The position numbers and the translations under genes are program-made. Below, piece after piece: positions 52,801-62,416 of a stretch of 64,000 bases of DNA (the stretch's first letter is position 1; the number at the start of each line of letters is the position of its first letter). The stretch spans positions 5,912,501 through 5,976,500 of the forward strand of contig JAXRKN010000045.1 of the NCBI GenBank assembly GCA_038502055.1, in the 5' to 3' direction. A model generated the notes under the pieces. The model was not told the origin of the DNA, made no database searches, and saw only the letters and a program-made list of their open reading frames with translations. The DNA is from Tanytarsus gracilentus. Taxonomy: Eukaryota > Arthropoda > Insecta > Diptera > Chironomidae.

Positions 52801-53665
52801 AATGTCGACGAATGTTCGCGAGACTTTTGAATCACCCATAAAAACCGAATCACCGCCAACATTTGTTCTTCCCACAAAATCATCCGAAGAGCTTCCTATT
52901 AAAAATCGCCGTATGAGCGTTTTCGTACCTTCCTCACGACCAATGTACACTCCACCAGTTGCCGTACCTCGATCTCCCGTCTATAGACCACCTCCAATTC
53001 CGACGCACAAAAATGCCGGTGTTGCTTTCAAAATGGCATTGAAAGCATTCGAACAGAACAAAGCTAGTCTCTTTGAGCCAAAATATATTCAAATTGAAAA
53101 TTATGGGCAAAATTTTTTGAGCGACTTCATGATACCAACAACATCATCGTGTTCACAAAAATCTGGAATATCTGCTGCATCGAGCATCCTTCAAAAGCTG
53201 GGTGGACTTTTCACTAAGAACTCAGATCCATCGCCAAAAATGAAATATGAACCGTTTGAACTCGACATTCCACAATCAAATTCGATAAATTTAAGCTCGG
53301 GTGAAAATAATCTCATGCAGCTTGCATTAAGTGAAGCAAAAACTAATGTTTGTGTGCTGCAAGAGTGCAGCGCCGACTCGACTGATTTCAATGGTGTAGA
53401 CAGTGATAGTGAGCCAAAGCTCGAAATTCATAGTGAAAAGAAGGAGAGAAAGTTACGTGGGAGACCTCGCAAGAATCCAGGTAAGCCACCAGCTAAAGGC
53501 CATTCGCCACGATTGACAGTCATACAACGATTACAGGAAAATAAAATCCGAAAGAGTCGCGAGCAGTTATTTCAACGTATGCTAAAGCAGCAGAGTGAGG
53601 ACGGCGACGATGAGGAGCAGGAAGTTGATTCATCACCCGATTCTTCAGATGAAGAAGTTTATTAA
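49833..53665 (+). CDS. ZNF800: ZNF800-like multi-zinc-finger protein, 1094 aa, 6 coding exons
   Basis: Coding exons are 49833-49994, 50060-50221, 50471-50803, 50863-51161, 51217-51601 and 51722-53665; all five introns have GT..AG ends and the frame closes exactly. The earliest finger, YECKVCRNIFRSLTNFISHK with a final Cys (C69, C72, H85, C90), is a distinctive C2HC finger typical of ZNF800. Further fingers are C267/C270/H283/H288, C297/C300/H313/H318, C391/C394/H407/C411, C567/C570/H583/H588 and C596/C599/H612/H617. Long acidic and lysine-rich linkers, a polyGln run near 527 and a basic RGRPRKNPGKPP (AT-hook-like) segment near the C-terminus point to a nuclear DNA-binding protein; ZNF800 is a transcriptional repressor in mammals. 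A 20-base GT repeat overlaps the first coding donor (49995-50014). The alternative upstream in-frame start would need a non-ATG codon. Confidence 0.85.
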
Positions 53666-54017
53666 AAATTAGTTTGAATTAAATGAAATTATCTTAGTTA
53701 AACACGTGGTAAATATATACGTTTACCCAAATTTTTATTGCATTGATTTTGAACACGTGTTCCTGTAATGAAAATTGTTAGAAAATTATTATCGAAGTGC
53801 ATTAAATTTCCCCTACATTAAAATCTAAATAATTCCAATAATGTAATTCTCTGAAAGAGGAGATAAAATTTTATTTCACTGGCAACAGATCAATAACCAA
53901 ATCACACACACACACTGAATGATTATATTTAAGATTTAAGTACGTCTCATGATTGTTGAAGTGGGAAAGTGTTCATTAAATTTGGAGACATTTAATAAAA
54001 TAGTTGAAATAGTAAAA
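53666..54017. other. convergent 3' ends of ZNF800-like and microprotein genes
   Basis: The two genes converge across 352 bases. AATAAA on the plus strand at 53994-53999 could serve the zinc-finger gene, and TTTATT at about 53867-53872 (AATAAA on minus) could serve the microprotein gene, in which case the two 3'UTRs overlap. Confidence 0.4.
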
Positions 54018-54423
54018 TTATTTGGTCTTTTTAGTTGAATCGTCGTCACCCGTGTCCTGGTTATCAATGAAACCATTTTCGATATTTTCAGCACTTTTTT
54101 CTTCGCATGGTTCCTTCTCCGAGTCACTGCTGGCTTCCGATTGACTATTTTCCTCTTCAATGCCTTGCTCTTTAAGTTTCTTCTTTTCCTCTTCCTCAAG
54201 GAACAAACGCTCTGCCTCTCGCTGAAACTCATATTTTTTTAAAGCACTCGGTAGCCAGAAACAGGCACCTATGAGCCTAAAAGTTATCCCTGTAAGTAAT
54301 TTCAATTTATCGACGAAAATTCTCTTACTTAATCAACAGCCATCCACTAAAAACCAGAGCTAGGAGAGTAATCGAAGACTCAAACATAGTTGAATAGTCA
54401 GGAATTACGCTCTCGTATTTCAT
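54018..54423 (-). CDS. single-pass membrane microprotein, 117 aa, 2 exons
   Basis: Exons 54329-54423 and 54018-54276 are joined over a 52-base GT..AG intron. The protein starts MKYESVIPDY, has one hydrophobic segment at about 17-40 (ITLLALVFSGWLLIKLIGAC) and then a charged, helix-prone stretch (REAERLFLEEEEKKKLKEQ) followed by an acidic Ser/Glu/Asp tail ending in TKKTK. This is the layout of a small type I or III membrane protein with a cytosolic coiled-coil tail. I cannot assign it to a named family. Because the membrane segment is split by the intron, neither exon alone would look like a gene. It lies close upstream of ZNF800-like's tail and close downstream of RpS16 in the same direction as RpS16. 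Confidence 0.7.
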
Positions 54424-54718
54424 TTTAAAAATTGATAACTAAATCCTTCAACACTAAATCACTGACTAGATAGAAAATACTCTTCCAACGTGCAATGTTA
54501 TGGACGAGTGGTTGTCAGGACAAAATTCCTATTAATAATAGATCATGATAATGCTCACGTGCAACACTGTAAACACAAATTAATAATGTTCACTACACAA
54601 CGGAAATTTTTTCTTTCTCAGGACAATTTCAAAATTATATTTTCATTATTGGAAAATGAATACACAGCAAGTATGTATGTTGTTTGCAGCCGAGTGCCTT
54701 GAGAGAAAATCTCGTAGC

Positions 54719-55165
54719 TTAACGGTAAGATTTCTGGTAGCGAGCACGAGCACCAGGACCTCCGAATTTCTTTGGCTCGCAACGTCTTGGATCGGCGACG
54801 AGCAATGTTCTGTCGTATTGGGTGAGAATGTCCTTGAGTTCCTTTCGGGATGCTTCATCGACGTACTTTTGATAGAAAGCGACGATTGCTCGCGAGATAG
54901 CTTGACGGATGGCGTAGACTTGAGCGACTTGACCACCACCAGTAACACGAACACGAATGTCGATTCCGGCGAACTTTTCCTTGCCCAAAAGAAGAATTGG
55001 CTCTTGCAATTTTGACTGCAAAATCTTGGGTTCGATTTGTTCCAAGGGACGTCCGTTGACTCTCAATAATCCACGGCCGCGTTTGCAGTATGCTGTTGCG
55101 ATGGCTGTCTTTTTACGTCCAAAGACATGAACGGCGTTAACGGGTTCTTTCACTTTCTTCGGCAT
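54719..55165 (-). CDS. RpS16: 40S ribosomal protein S16 (uS9), 148 aa
   Basis: A single coding exon gives a full-length uS9-family protein: GRKKTAIATAYCKRGRG near residues 16-32, the GGGQVAQVYAIRQAISRAI core near 96-114, and the conserved C-terminal tail ending in ARYQKSYR, which in the family reaches into the decoding P site of the small subunit. 148 aa is close to the normal size. The initiating ATG is at 55165, just after a 5'UTR splice acceptor. The upstream intron and pyrimidine initiator are listed separately. Codon use is noticeably richer in C-ending codons than in neighbouring genes, as expected for a highly expressed gene. Confidence 0.97.
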   Translation of the reverse strand: MPKKVKEPVNAVHVFGRKKTAIATAYCKRGRGLLRVNGRPLEQIEPKILQSKLQEPILLLGKEKFAGIDIRVRVTGGGQVAQVYAIRQAISRAIVAFYQKYVDEASRKELKDILTQYDRTLLVADPRRCEPKKFGGPGARARYQKSYR

Positions 55166-55187
55166 CTTGGATGTTTTCCTATTAGAC

Positions 55188-55550
55188 CTAAAATGAGAGA
55201 TAATAATTTTTAGTTGAGGTTATTCAGAAATTTTTGTTAATTTTTTCGAATTTTCATGGCTGGATCTCAATTTGCTGTGTCGATTGCTTTTAAAGATGGT
55301 CAATGGCAATTATTATTTAATTTAAATTTCCTCAATTTACTCAGTTCATCGATTTGATAATTTTTTAAGCATGTAAAATCAACAAAAATTTATTTTTCAC
55401 TACAATCAACTGAAAAAGTCCAGTTCTTGCGAGTCTTTCAAATTTTATCACAGCACAACAAGTTTATAAACATTTTTAACTAATTTTAAGCCATGAAAAC
55501 TTTCGAAAAACACTCAAATTTAATTAAAAATTAAGAAAAGTTTTATGCAC
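55188..55550 (-). other. 5'UTR intron of RpS16
   Basis: The minus strand reads CATTTTAG|GTCTAATAGG before the ATG, giving a clear acceptor with 22 untranslated bases after it. The matching donor is probably CCGAAG|GTGCAT at 55550. I looked for C/D-box or H/ACA snoRNA signatures, common guests of ribosomal-protein introns, and saw none that pair convincingly. Confidence 0.5.
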
Positions 55551-55574
55551 CTTCGGAAGTCGGATTCAAAAAGA
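55551..55574 (-). promoter_or_regulatory. TCT/TOP-type initiator and first exon of RpS16
   Basis: The minus strand reads GTTCTTTTTGAATCC, a polypyrimidine TCT initiator as used by insect ribosomal-protein genes, with the C at 55573 as likely first transcribed base. The resulting mRNA would start with a 5' oligopyrimidine tract (CTTTTT), which links its translation to growth signalling in the family. Confidence 0.5.
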
Positions 55575-56154
55575 ACGCTTACATTCCCCTTGGTTTTGAA
55601 TTTCAAACGGCCGTTACAAAGTTTTAACACGTTTAAATTATTTGTTGATCGTTTAAAAATAAATAAATTAGCTAGGGTAACGAGCCCTTTTTCCGTTATA
55701 TTTTGCCAAAATATAATCTTTGAAGTCATAGTTTGACAAGTTAAAAGCAATAAATTTTCAATGTAAAATTGTAATTGTAATTCAGATTATTAAATCAATC
55801 TTAAAAAATTGTAAATCAAAATCTAACAAATTTTAAAAATTATTTTTAAAATCTCAATAAATTTTAATAAACGTGACCACGTGCGTGTAGATTAAAATTT
55901 TTTATTAAAAATTAAATTCTTGAGAATTAAAATATTATATCTTTTTGAAATTGTGGGAAAAGTATTAAAAATATTTAATTTATTAGTTATGACAGCCTAT
56001 ACACTTTTTGCCTCGAATTCGAATCAACACTCAATTGTGAGAGGGAGAGGGGAAATAATTAAAAATAATGGAATTTAAATACGAATCAAAAATCGTCATC
56101 AGTCAGTGGCTTCTTTACTCTTGAGCGAGCTTGTTTGTGTTTGAAAAGACAAAA
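55575..56154. other. intergenic region between RpS16 and the LRR gene
   Basis: About 580 bases containing two divergent promoters. On the plus side CATCAGTCAGT near 56097-56107 fits an insect initiator for the LRR gene; only a weak TATA-like TTTAAATA lies about 30 bases before it. Confidence 0.4.
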
Positions 56155-56937
56155 ATGAAAAAAATAATTTCTTCGATTTTATTGTTTTGTGCCAATTTGA
56201 TTCTTTTCGTCCGCTGTGATGTTTTAAACTTTGAGTTCGATGTGTTTGCTTATAAATGGGGAAAAGACTTACACTTCGAGGAATACACCTTTCATTTGTC
56301 TAATCTCGTCATGACTAAAAAGTCCCTCGAAAGCATTAAAAATAGTTCAAATTTTGAGTCTAAAGCTTCCAATGTGATCACTTTATTTGTTGAACACACA
56401 AAAACAACTCGAATCCCCAAAGTTTTAACTGAAAGCTTTGAAAAGCTCAAAAATATTCGAATCGAAAATACTGATCTTTGGTATCTGCGCGACGACGCTT
56501 CAAATGGACTCGATCAGCTTGAAAATTTGTTTCTGGGCAGCAATAAAATTCGAGATATTGAGCTTGGTGCCTTTGACAGCCTAATCAACGTGCGGAATCT
56601 CTATTTGCATAAAAATGAAATTTCGCATTTACACGATTTACTTTTTTGGCGCATGAAAAATCTTGAAATGATTTACCTCGATGACAATAAAATTACAAAT
56701 TTGAGCGCAAAACTTTTTTCGATGAATAAAAATTTGGAAAGAATTTTTGTAAAAAATAATTCATTAAAATTAATTAGTCCAAAAATTTTTACGACATCCT
56801 TGAGACAATGTGATCTGAGAAATAATAAATGTATAGACATGTCATCGTTCCGAACAAATTTACAAGATATAAAACACCATGCCATGCTTAAGTGCTGCGG
56901 AGATGAAACGTGTGACTCAAATTTTGTGGAATTTTAA
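56155..56937 (+). CDS. secreted leucine-rich-repeat protein, 260 aa, single exon
   Basis: The ATG at 56155 is chosen because it begins a clean signal peptide (residues 1-21, MKKIISSILLFCANLILFVRC); the eight codons before it contain no ATG. The body holds about five leucine-rich repeats between roughly 120 and 210, for example LENLFLGSNKIRDIELGAF and VRNLYLHKNEISHLHDLLF, each of about 24 residues. A cysteine-bearing cap follows (CDLRNNKCIDM..CCGDETCD). There is no membrane segment or anchor, so a secreted binding protein is likely. Small single-exon secreted LRR proteins are common and fast-evolving in Diptera; the ligand is unknown. Confidence 0.85.
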   Translation: MKKIISSILLFCANLILFVRCDVLNFEFDVFAYKWGKDLHFEEYTFHLSNLVMTKKSLESIKNSSNFESKASNVITLFVEHTKTTRIPKVLTESFEKLKNIRIENTDLWYLRDDASNGLDQLENLFLGSNKIRDIELGAFDSLINVRNLYLHKNEISHLHDLLFWRMKNLEMIYLDDNKITNLSAKLFSMNKNLERIFVKNNSLKLISPKIFTTSLRQCDLRNNKCIDMSSFRTNLQDIKHHAMLKCCGDETCDSNFVEF

Positions 56938-57050
56938 AAAAGTTGAAGAATTTCACCATAAAAAAAGTTATCATAATATATGTATATATGCAATTCAACT
57001 GAAATGGTTTTGTTTAGTTCTGAGAATTTATATTGATTATTAAGTGACTG

Positions 57051-57056
57051 AATAAA
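57051..57056 (+). terminator. polyadenylation signal of the LRR gene
   Basis: AATAAA lies 114 bases after the LRR stop codon, in AT-rich sequence with TG-rich bases following. Confidence 0.5.
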
Positions 57057-57641
57057 ATGTGTTATATATATTCATAATTGATAAAGTTGACGTCAATAAA
57101 ACGAAAAAACAACATTTTAATAAAGTGATTTAAATACATAACCATTAAAAGTCAAAATAACTCAACTTAATATGTATGTTGTAGTAATGGCAATAAATAG
57201 ACTATTTCTAGGTACCGAATAATAAATTTTTATTTGTCATAGAATTGTTCATCTACACAGTTCTTGTTGAATTAATTTAATTTCTTTGGATAAATTTAAG
57301 GGACAATTTTCTAATATGAATATCCAAACTATATTATGTCAAGGGATTGCATTTTTATGTATTTTGAAATTTATTCTTTTTTATTGCCAGTTTGAACTTT
57401 TAAAGTTGAAGAACATCTTTGAACTTTTTGCAAAAAAAAATCTATTTTCATCCCTTGACTTTTCAAATCTCATTTTTCTTTTCAGACTTTCTTTTATAAA
57501 TATATTCATATCCAAATGTATATAATTTGTATTTGAAAATAGATGCCAATAAATCTGTTTTTTTAGAATTATCTCGAAAGATATTTTTCAGCACATAGAA
57601 TCGCTACTACAGCAATATTAAATTAAAATTTCTTCACATGA
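57057..57641. other. intergenic, no gene recognised
   Basis: AT-rich sequence between the LRR gene and the 3' end of the minus-strand secreted gene. The 79-codon plus frame at 57286-57525 is Phe/Ile/Leu-rich and looks like chance. Confidence 0.55.
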
Positions 57642-57647
57642 TTTATT
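57642..57647 (-). terminator. polyadenylation signal overlapping the stop codon of the secreted 416-aa gene
   Basis: The minus strand reads AGAAAATAAATC: the TAA stop lies inside an AATAAA hexamer, so the 3'UTR may be only about 20 bases. Confidence 0.5.
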
Positions 57648-60600
57648 TTCTTGTCGTCATTGCATGACGAGCTTTCTCCATAATTTCTGGATTTTCACTC
57701 AGCGTATCCGACAGTGCTGCAAGGAGGACGTCTAGAGAGGTTGAAAATATAATTTTCTTAAATTTTTTTTTCAATAAATAATTAAAATTACCAAGAATCT
57801 TTTTTTGCAAAGCCGGTGAAATTCTGCCATGCTTTCCCTCGCTCTCAATGAATTCAGTGAGCTTCTGGAGAGCATTTTGCGATTCATTTGAAGCGTGTTT
57901 GAGACTTTGTTCGAACATTGTTTTTGCCAGTTGATAAATGACCTCTTCGAGTGAATATTCGCCTGAAATGAACTCAGCGAGACGATTTCGACCAGTCTCG
58001 TCGTTAAGAGCGTCTTGTTTAGCGTGATGAGTCTCTCGATGGGAGTCAGTTAATTTCATAAGCGCAGGGATTTTTTCAAGAGCCTTGATAGCAACTGGCG
58101 ATAACGTCGGCGCTTCGTCTTCCTTCAATTGAAATTTAATAAACTAAAATTTATTTTTAAAATAACCTAAATTTACCTCACGGTTGATTTTATCCTTGTT
58201 ACTGGCCTTAAAGAGGCTATGAAACTTCTGATAATTGTAATTATAATTAAACGGCAACTCATCAATCGTCGACTGCACTGTTGTCCTTACAGCTGGTGTA
58301 AAACGAGATATCAATGGTGTCTATACAAACATGAAAATAAAATAAATTTAACACGCTATAAAAAATGACTGCGTCTTACATTTATTTTACTATCGCTCTC
58401 TTTCAGACTGTAAATGCTTTCCAAGTATTCGATTCCAACGCGTATGTCATTGAGAAATTCTATGGCATTTTCACGGCTCATCAGTCCTTCATCAATCAGC
58501 TCCTCAACAGCTTTCGCAACACCCTCCTCATCCCCGGTCCAAAAAATGTACTGTGCCATATCGTAAGCCGAATATTTTCCATTGTGATGGCGAAGTATGG
58601 TCGATGGATTGAATGTCAACTATATTTAATATATTTGAGAAAATTTAATTTTTAAGGTTTCCGTGACGTGCTAAAAAAATTGATTTTTATATTTGTCATT
58701 ACATCACTTCGTAGTGAGAGTCTCTTAGTACTGCTCGCAGTTGTAGCTTCACTTGCACCAACGCCTTGTGGAAGATTTTCCAAAATCTCTTTTGCTTTTG
58801 CAGTTGTTGGCGCCTCCGAGGGATGCTCTTGGCCACTTGCCAGCCTAAATCCTTTATTATTGAAATATTCTTCTGTGAGTTGAATTAAATTCAATGCATT
58901 ATCTCTATGACTTTTTAATCCATCCAATTCGTTTACGTTCTCTTCCGAGACATGATTTTTCAATTTATCCAACTCATTCACAGACTCATCGATCTGTAAA
59001 CATCAACAGAAAAATCGATTAAATTTTAACCCAACTTTAAAGTGAAGGAAAACGATGAATGGAATTTTCTCGCTTGAATCTAAACTCCTTAATTAAAATT
59101 ATCCAATTAAAATGTTTTAAAAAATCCAATTAACCTCCTTATTCGAGAATGTTTAAGTAGGTGTTAATTGCGTTCAAATCCACTTCGGATCAAAAATTCA
59201 AAACCTTCAAATTAAGAAATTCTTGAAATTCCACTAAACGGCCTTCGTGCCATTGATAAACCGAAAAAAAGGATAAAATACAAAAATCTCAGTATCGATT
59301 TACGTTAATGTTCATCGATGTGAATCAATTTGAGAGCACTTAAGTATCAATAACGGCTATGATTAGTTCTGTTATTAGAAAGCAATTTTCAACTCGAGTA
59401 ATTTTTATGCACATCAATTTATAACATCAAGTTTGCATGAGAGATTTTTTTATTGAGCTTTTGTGATGCCTAAAATATGAATGAAGTCGCTCGAGAGAAA
59501 TGCCAATGAATATTTTACACTTGAAAAAGAAAAATATTGGTTAACGGATTTGAAGACGCGTCGTAGCTTTACCGCCTTAAACCTTTCTGAGGAAAATAAA
59601 TTTATTTTCACCACTCGTAATGAGATTGAAAATTGAGAAGAGAAAGAGAATAGTGCAGACGCTTTTACACTGAAGTCCTACGAAAAATTCAGTTTAAAAG
59701 TAGTTTAAAAAGAATTTAATAGCGAAAAATATAAAAAATCAGTACATAACACAAAGGATTAATGGCGAAAGAAGCTGAACAGAGAAGAGATCAAACAGAA
59801 TCACCACAAATAACTAAAGATAGTATCGACACTCCAACAACAACAAATAAAAAAGCGAAGCATGGTCAATAAGTGAGGAATTATTTTTGAATTTAGTCAA
59901 GAGTGTTCAGCTGATAGTGTCAAAAATCGAAACAATTGAGGATAATGTTGCGTGCATGAAATCAAAACAAGAAGCAATAATGGAATTATTAGAGTCATTA
60001 GAAAAAAAAGTCGAAAACTTAGAGAGAGAATCGCCAGTATGTCGAGAGATAAACAGTGATGTGAGAGAAATAAAGAAGAAGACGTACGCACTCGATCAAT
60101 CAAAAATAAATGATCGCTTAGTCATGAAAAATTTACCTCAAGAAATAATTGAAAATAAAGATATGATGAAATCGGTCATCCAAAAGGTTTTCACTTCACT
60201 CGAGCTCGACATTCAGGATACACAATTTGAAGCATTTGCAACCAAAGCAGGAGATAGAAAATCAGCCAACATTATAATGAAATTCTCATCAGAAATGCTT
60301 AAGTCGGAAGTTGTGAGTAAATTTAGAAAAATTAAGAAAAAAAGCAACTCTTTGTTGGTCAACAAAATAGCAAATCTAGCAGACAGTCACCCTCTCAGTG
60401 GAAAATTTATTCTCATCGCTAACAAACTCACAAGCTACAACACTCAGCTCATTCAAAGTGCTCGCAAGTATGTTCCCTCGCATTTCAACTTCGTCTATGA
60501 TACGCCAGAATCTTTAATAATGGTCAATATCGGTAGTGAATTTCATAAGATTGAGAGCAATGACGACATTACGAAACTCGTTGAGGAAATAGAAAGAAGA

Positions 60601-60799
60601 CAAAAACAAGAATTAGTGGATTTATTGAGGGCATATCGCAACGATATACAGCAAGCAGGAAAGGATATCAACAAAAGATCTCAACAATTTTGAAGCTAAA
60701 CTTTATTAAAAAATGTAATGTACTATTCTCTTGGTTAAATTTAGCTTTTATAAAACTGTACACAAGCTTTGCTTACACAGTAAATAAAATCTGGATATA

Positions 60800-60833
<34 letters not shown>

Positions 60834-62416
60834 AAAAGCTTACGTACAACAAATCCGACTCTTAAAAACTCAAATCCTCGCAAATCTAATTATGGCTTGT
60901 TTGTGAATTCGATCTATGTGCACACAAAACTTTTAAAAGACAAAAGTTTTAATCTATTTTAGAAAAATGTTGTGTCTATTTACAAATTTACATTGATTAT
61001 AAAACAAGATAACAAAATGTTGATTAAAATTAAATTATGTTGAGTAAAAATCACTTTTTACTAAAATTAATTAAATTTTACTGGAATTTATTTTCATAAG
61101 ATTTAAATTAATTTTGCGGCTCAGATTTTCAATGTAAATTTTAGAAATATTTTTATGTAATTTGATGGAAATTGAACGAAGAAATATTCCAGGATAAAAT
61201 TTACATGCATAAAATTATTTACACAATTTATGAAGATTTTCTTCGTTATAACAAGACATTGCTTGAGATTCGAAGTTGTCAAGAATTTTTCGTCTCTAAC
61301 TCAACAGTAATCAAGCGCTCATTCACTTTCCAGCTGATAATAAATTTAATATGAATGAATTGCCAAAACAATAAAAAGTTAATTAATAAATTCAGCTTTT
61401 GCGACAACTGCTGACATTGTAAATAAGTTTTTATTATTCGCACAATAAATAAACACCGCAAATTCTGAACAACATATAATTGCTTATCGATAGAGAGAAA
61501 AGGAAATGGGAAACATGTTGATTTATGAATGAAATTCATATTTGAAAGGGAGAAACGGAGTCGTCTGTTAGCGAGCAAATAGGTTTTTGTCGAAAGCGAT
61601 GAGTTTTGTTTTTCAAAATATTTTTTTTTCAAGGAAAACGTGATAAGAACTTGGACAAAATATTTGTCGATTTTTTTTTCCAGGAAAATGCTGCCATTAA
61701 TTTTTACTCTAATATTAAAAAAATTCAAATTTTTACATTTAATCAGTTCTAGAAAATTAAATTGAAACGTTCATTTTCCCCAAAAAAAAAAGATTAAAGT
61801 TCAAGAGTCAAAAAATTAGTGCAAAATTGCTTTCTAAGCTTTTTTCTGTATTGCCATCCCACATCTTTTTGACTTTCTCATCGTAGCCCCCCCAAGAATA
61901 ATTAAGAAAATCACTTAACTTTGCGATTTTCCTAATCACATGTCAAACATGCAAACACGCACAAACTCACCGCTTCATCTGCCTCATCGGGTATTTTTTC
62001 CTTCGTATTGTCGTCTTTGGTCGATGAAAGTTGTTCTGCATCGTGACATGAAATGAGAAAAGTTTTTTTTTCTATAGAAATGGAGCATCTTTAATGAAAC
62101 GTGCAAATGTTTATGGAGAATCAAATTCATACTGTCACATTTTTATGACAGTCACACATGATAGCAAAATATGACTTGAATCTGCGTTGCCGCAAACACA
62201 CAAAAATATTTTTTATGTAACTCAACAGCAATTAATTTTGTTTGCCACTTTTTCAGGACACAATAATCGTTAAAATTGAAGCCTTATTGTGACACAGAAA
62301 ATTAATTAAATATAGTTCTATATACCTGACAAATTCTTTAGAGAAGCCGCATTTATATTTATTATGGAAGTTGTGGTGAGGAGAATTAGAGCGATGTAAA
62401 TAATTAAAATCTTCAT
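57643..62416 (-). CDS. uncharacterised secreted protein, 416 aa, 7 exons
   Basis: Coding exons in order are 62326-62416, 61971-62035, 58703-58993, 58380-58619, 58177-58320, 57792-58122 and 57643-57731, all with GT..AG introns and one continuous frame. Exon 1 encodes a strong signal peptide (MKILIIYIALILLTTTSIIN). The rest is polar and largely helical, with no transmembrane segment. Exon 4 holds the most compact part (GKYSAYDMAQYIFWTGDEEG, then a Glu-rich helix), and the C-terminal third is helical with regular leucines. I do not recognise the family. Three small introns are 54-60 bases; the second is 2977 bases and contains a retro-insertion. The sixth intron (57732-57791) is 60 bases, open in frame, and could be retained. 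The acceptor at 58122 was chosen because the alternative would leave a 33-base intron. It is divergent from the J-protein gene. Confidence 0.75.
59650..60822 (+). mobile_element. polyadenylated retro-insertion with ORF1-like coding remnant
   Basis: Inserted antisense in the large intron of the secreted gene. At its 3' end AATAAA (60783-60788) is followed 10 bases later by a run of 24 As (60799-60822), the mark of reverse-transcribed, polyadenylated RNA. The 5' end is not fixed; about 59650 is a guess, and only a loose purine-rich similarity links the two flanks as a possible target duplication. No reverse transcriptase follows the coding part, so this is either a non-autonomous LINE derivative that keeps only ORF1 or a processed copy of a related host gene. 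Confidence 0.7.
59762..60693 (+). pseudogene. frameshifted ORF1-like coiled-coil protein with baculovirus-FP-type C-terminal domain
   Basis: A good start (ATGGCGAAAGAA at 59762) opens 36 codons that end at a TAA at about 59870. The downstream frame, open from about 59851 to 60693, continues the protein in another phase, so a single-base frameshift lies between about 59851 and 59870. The downstream part has a coiled coil (KIETIEDNVACMKSKQEAIM and following heptads), then a compact domain, then LTSYNTQLIQSARKYVPSHF with FVYDTPESLIMVNIG, which fits the C-terminal domain shared by baculovirus FP proteins and ORF1 proteins of many insect non-LTR elements. Such proteins bind nucleic acid and act in retrotransposition. 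The family call is from memory of the pattern and is moderate. Confidence 0.6.

Noticed and set aside
53936..54232. Lys/Arg-rich 98-codon minus-strand frame
   Set aside because: It is an alternative frame of the second exon of the membrane microprotein, whose own frame joins cleanly to a start codon.
55188..55550. snoRNA inside the RpS16 5'UTR intron
   Set aside because: A GATGA and a CTGA are present on the minus strand but are about 120 bases apart without a closing stem or guide structure.
57286..57525. 79-codon plus-strand frame between the LRR gene and the secreted gene
   Set aside because: Phe/Ile/Leu-rich chance frame with no ATG in a good context and no homology.
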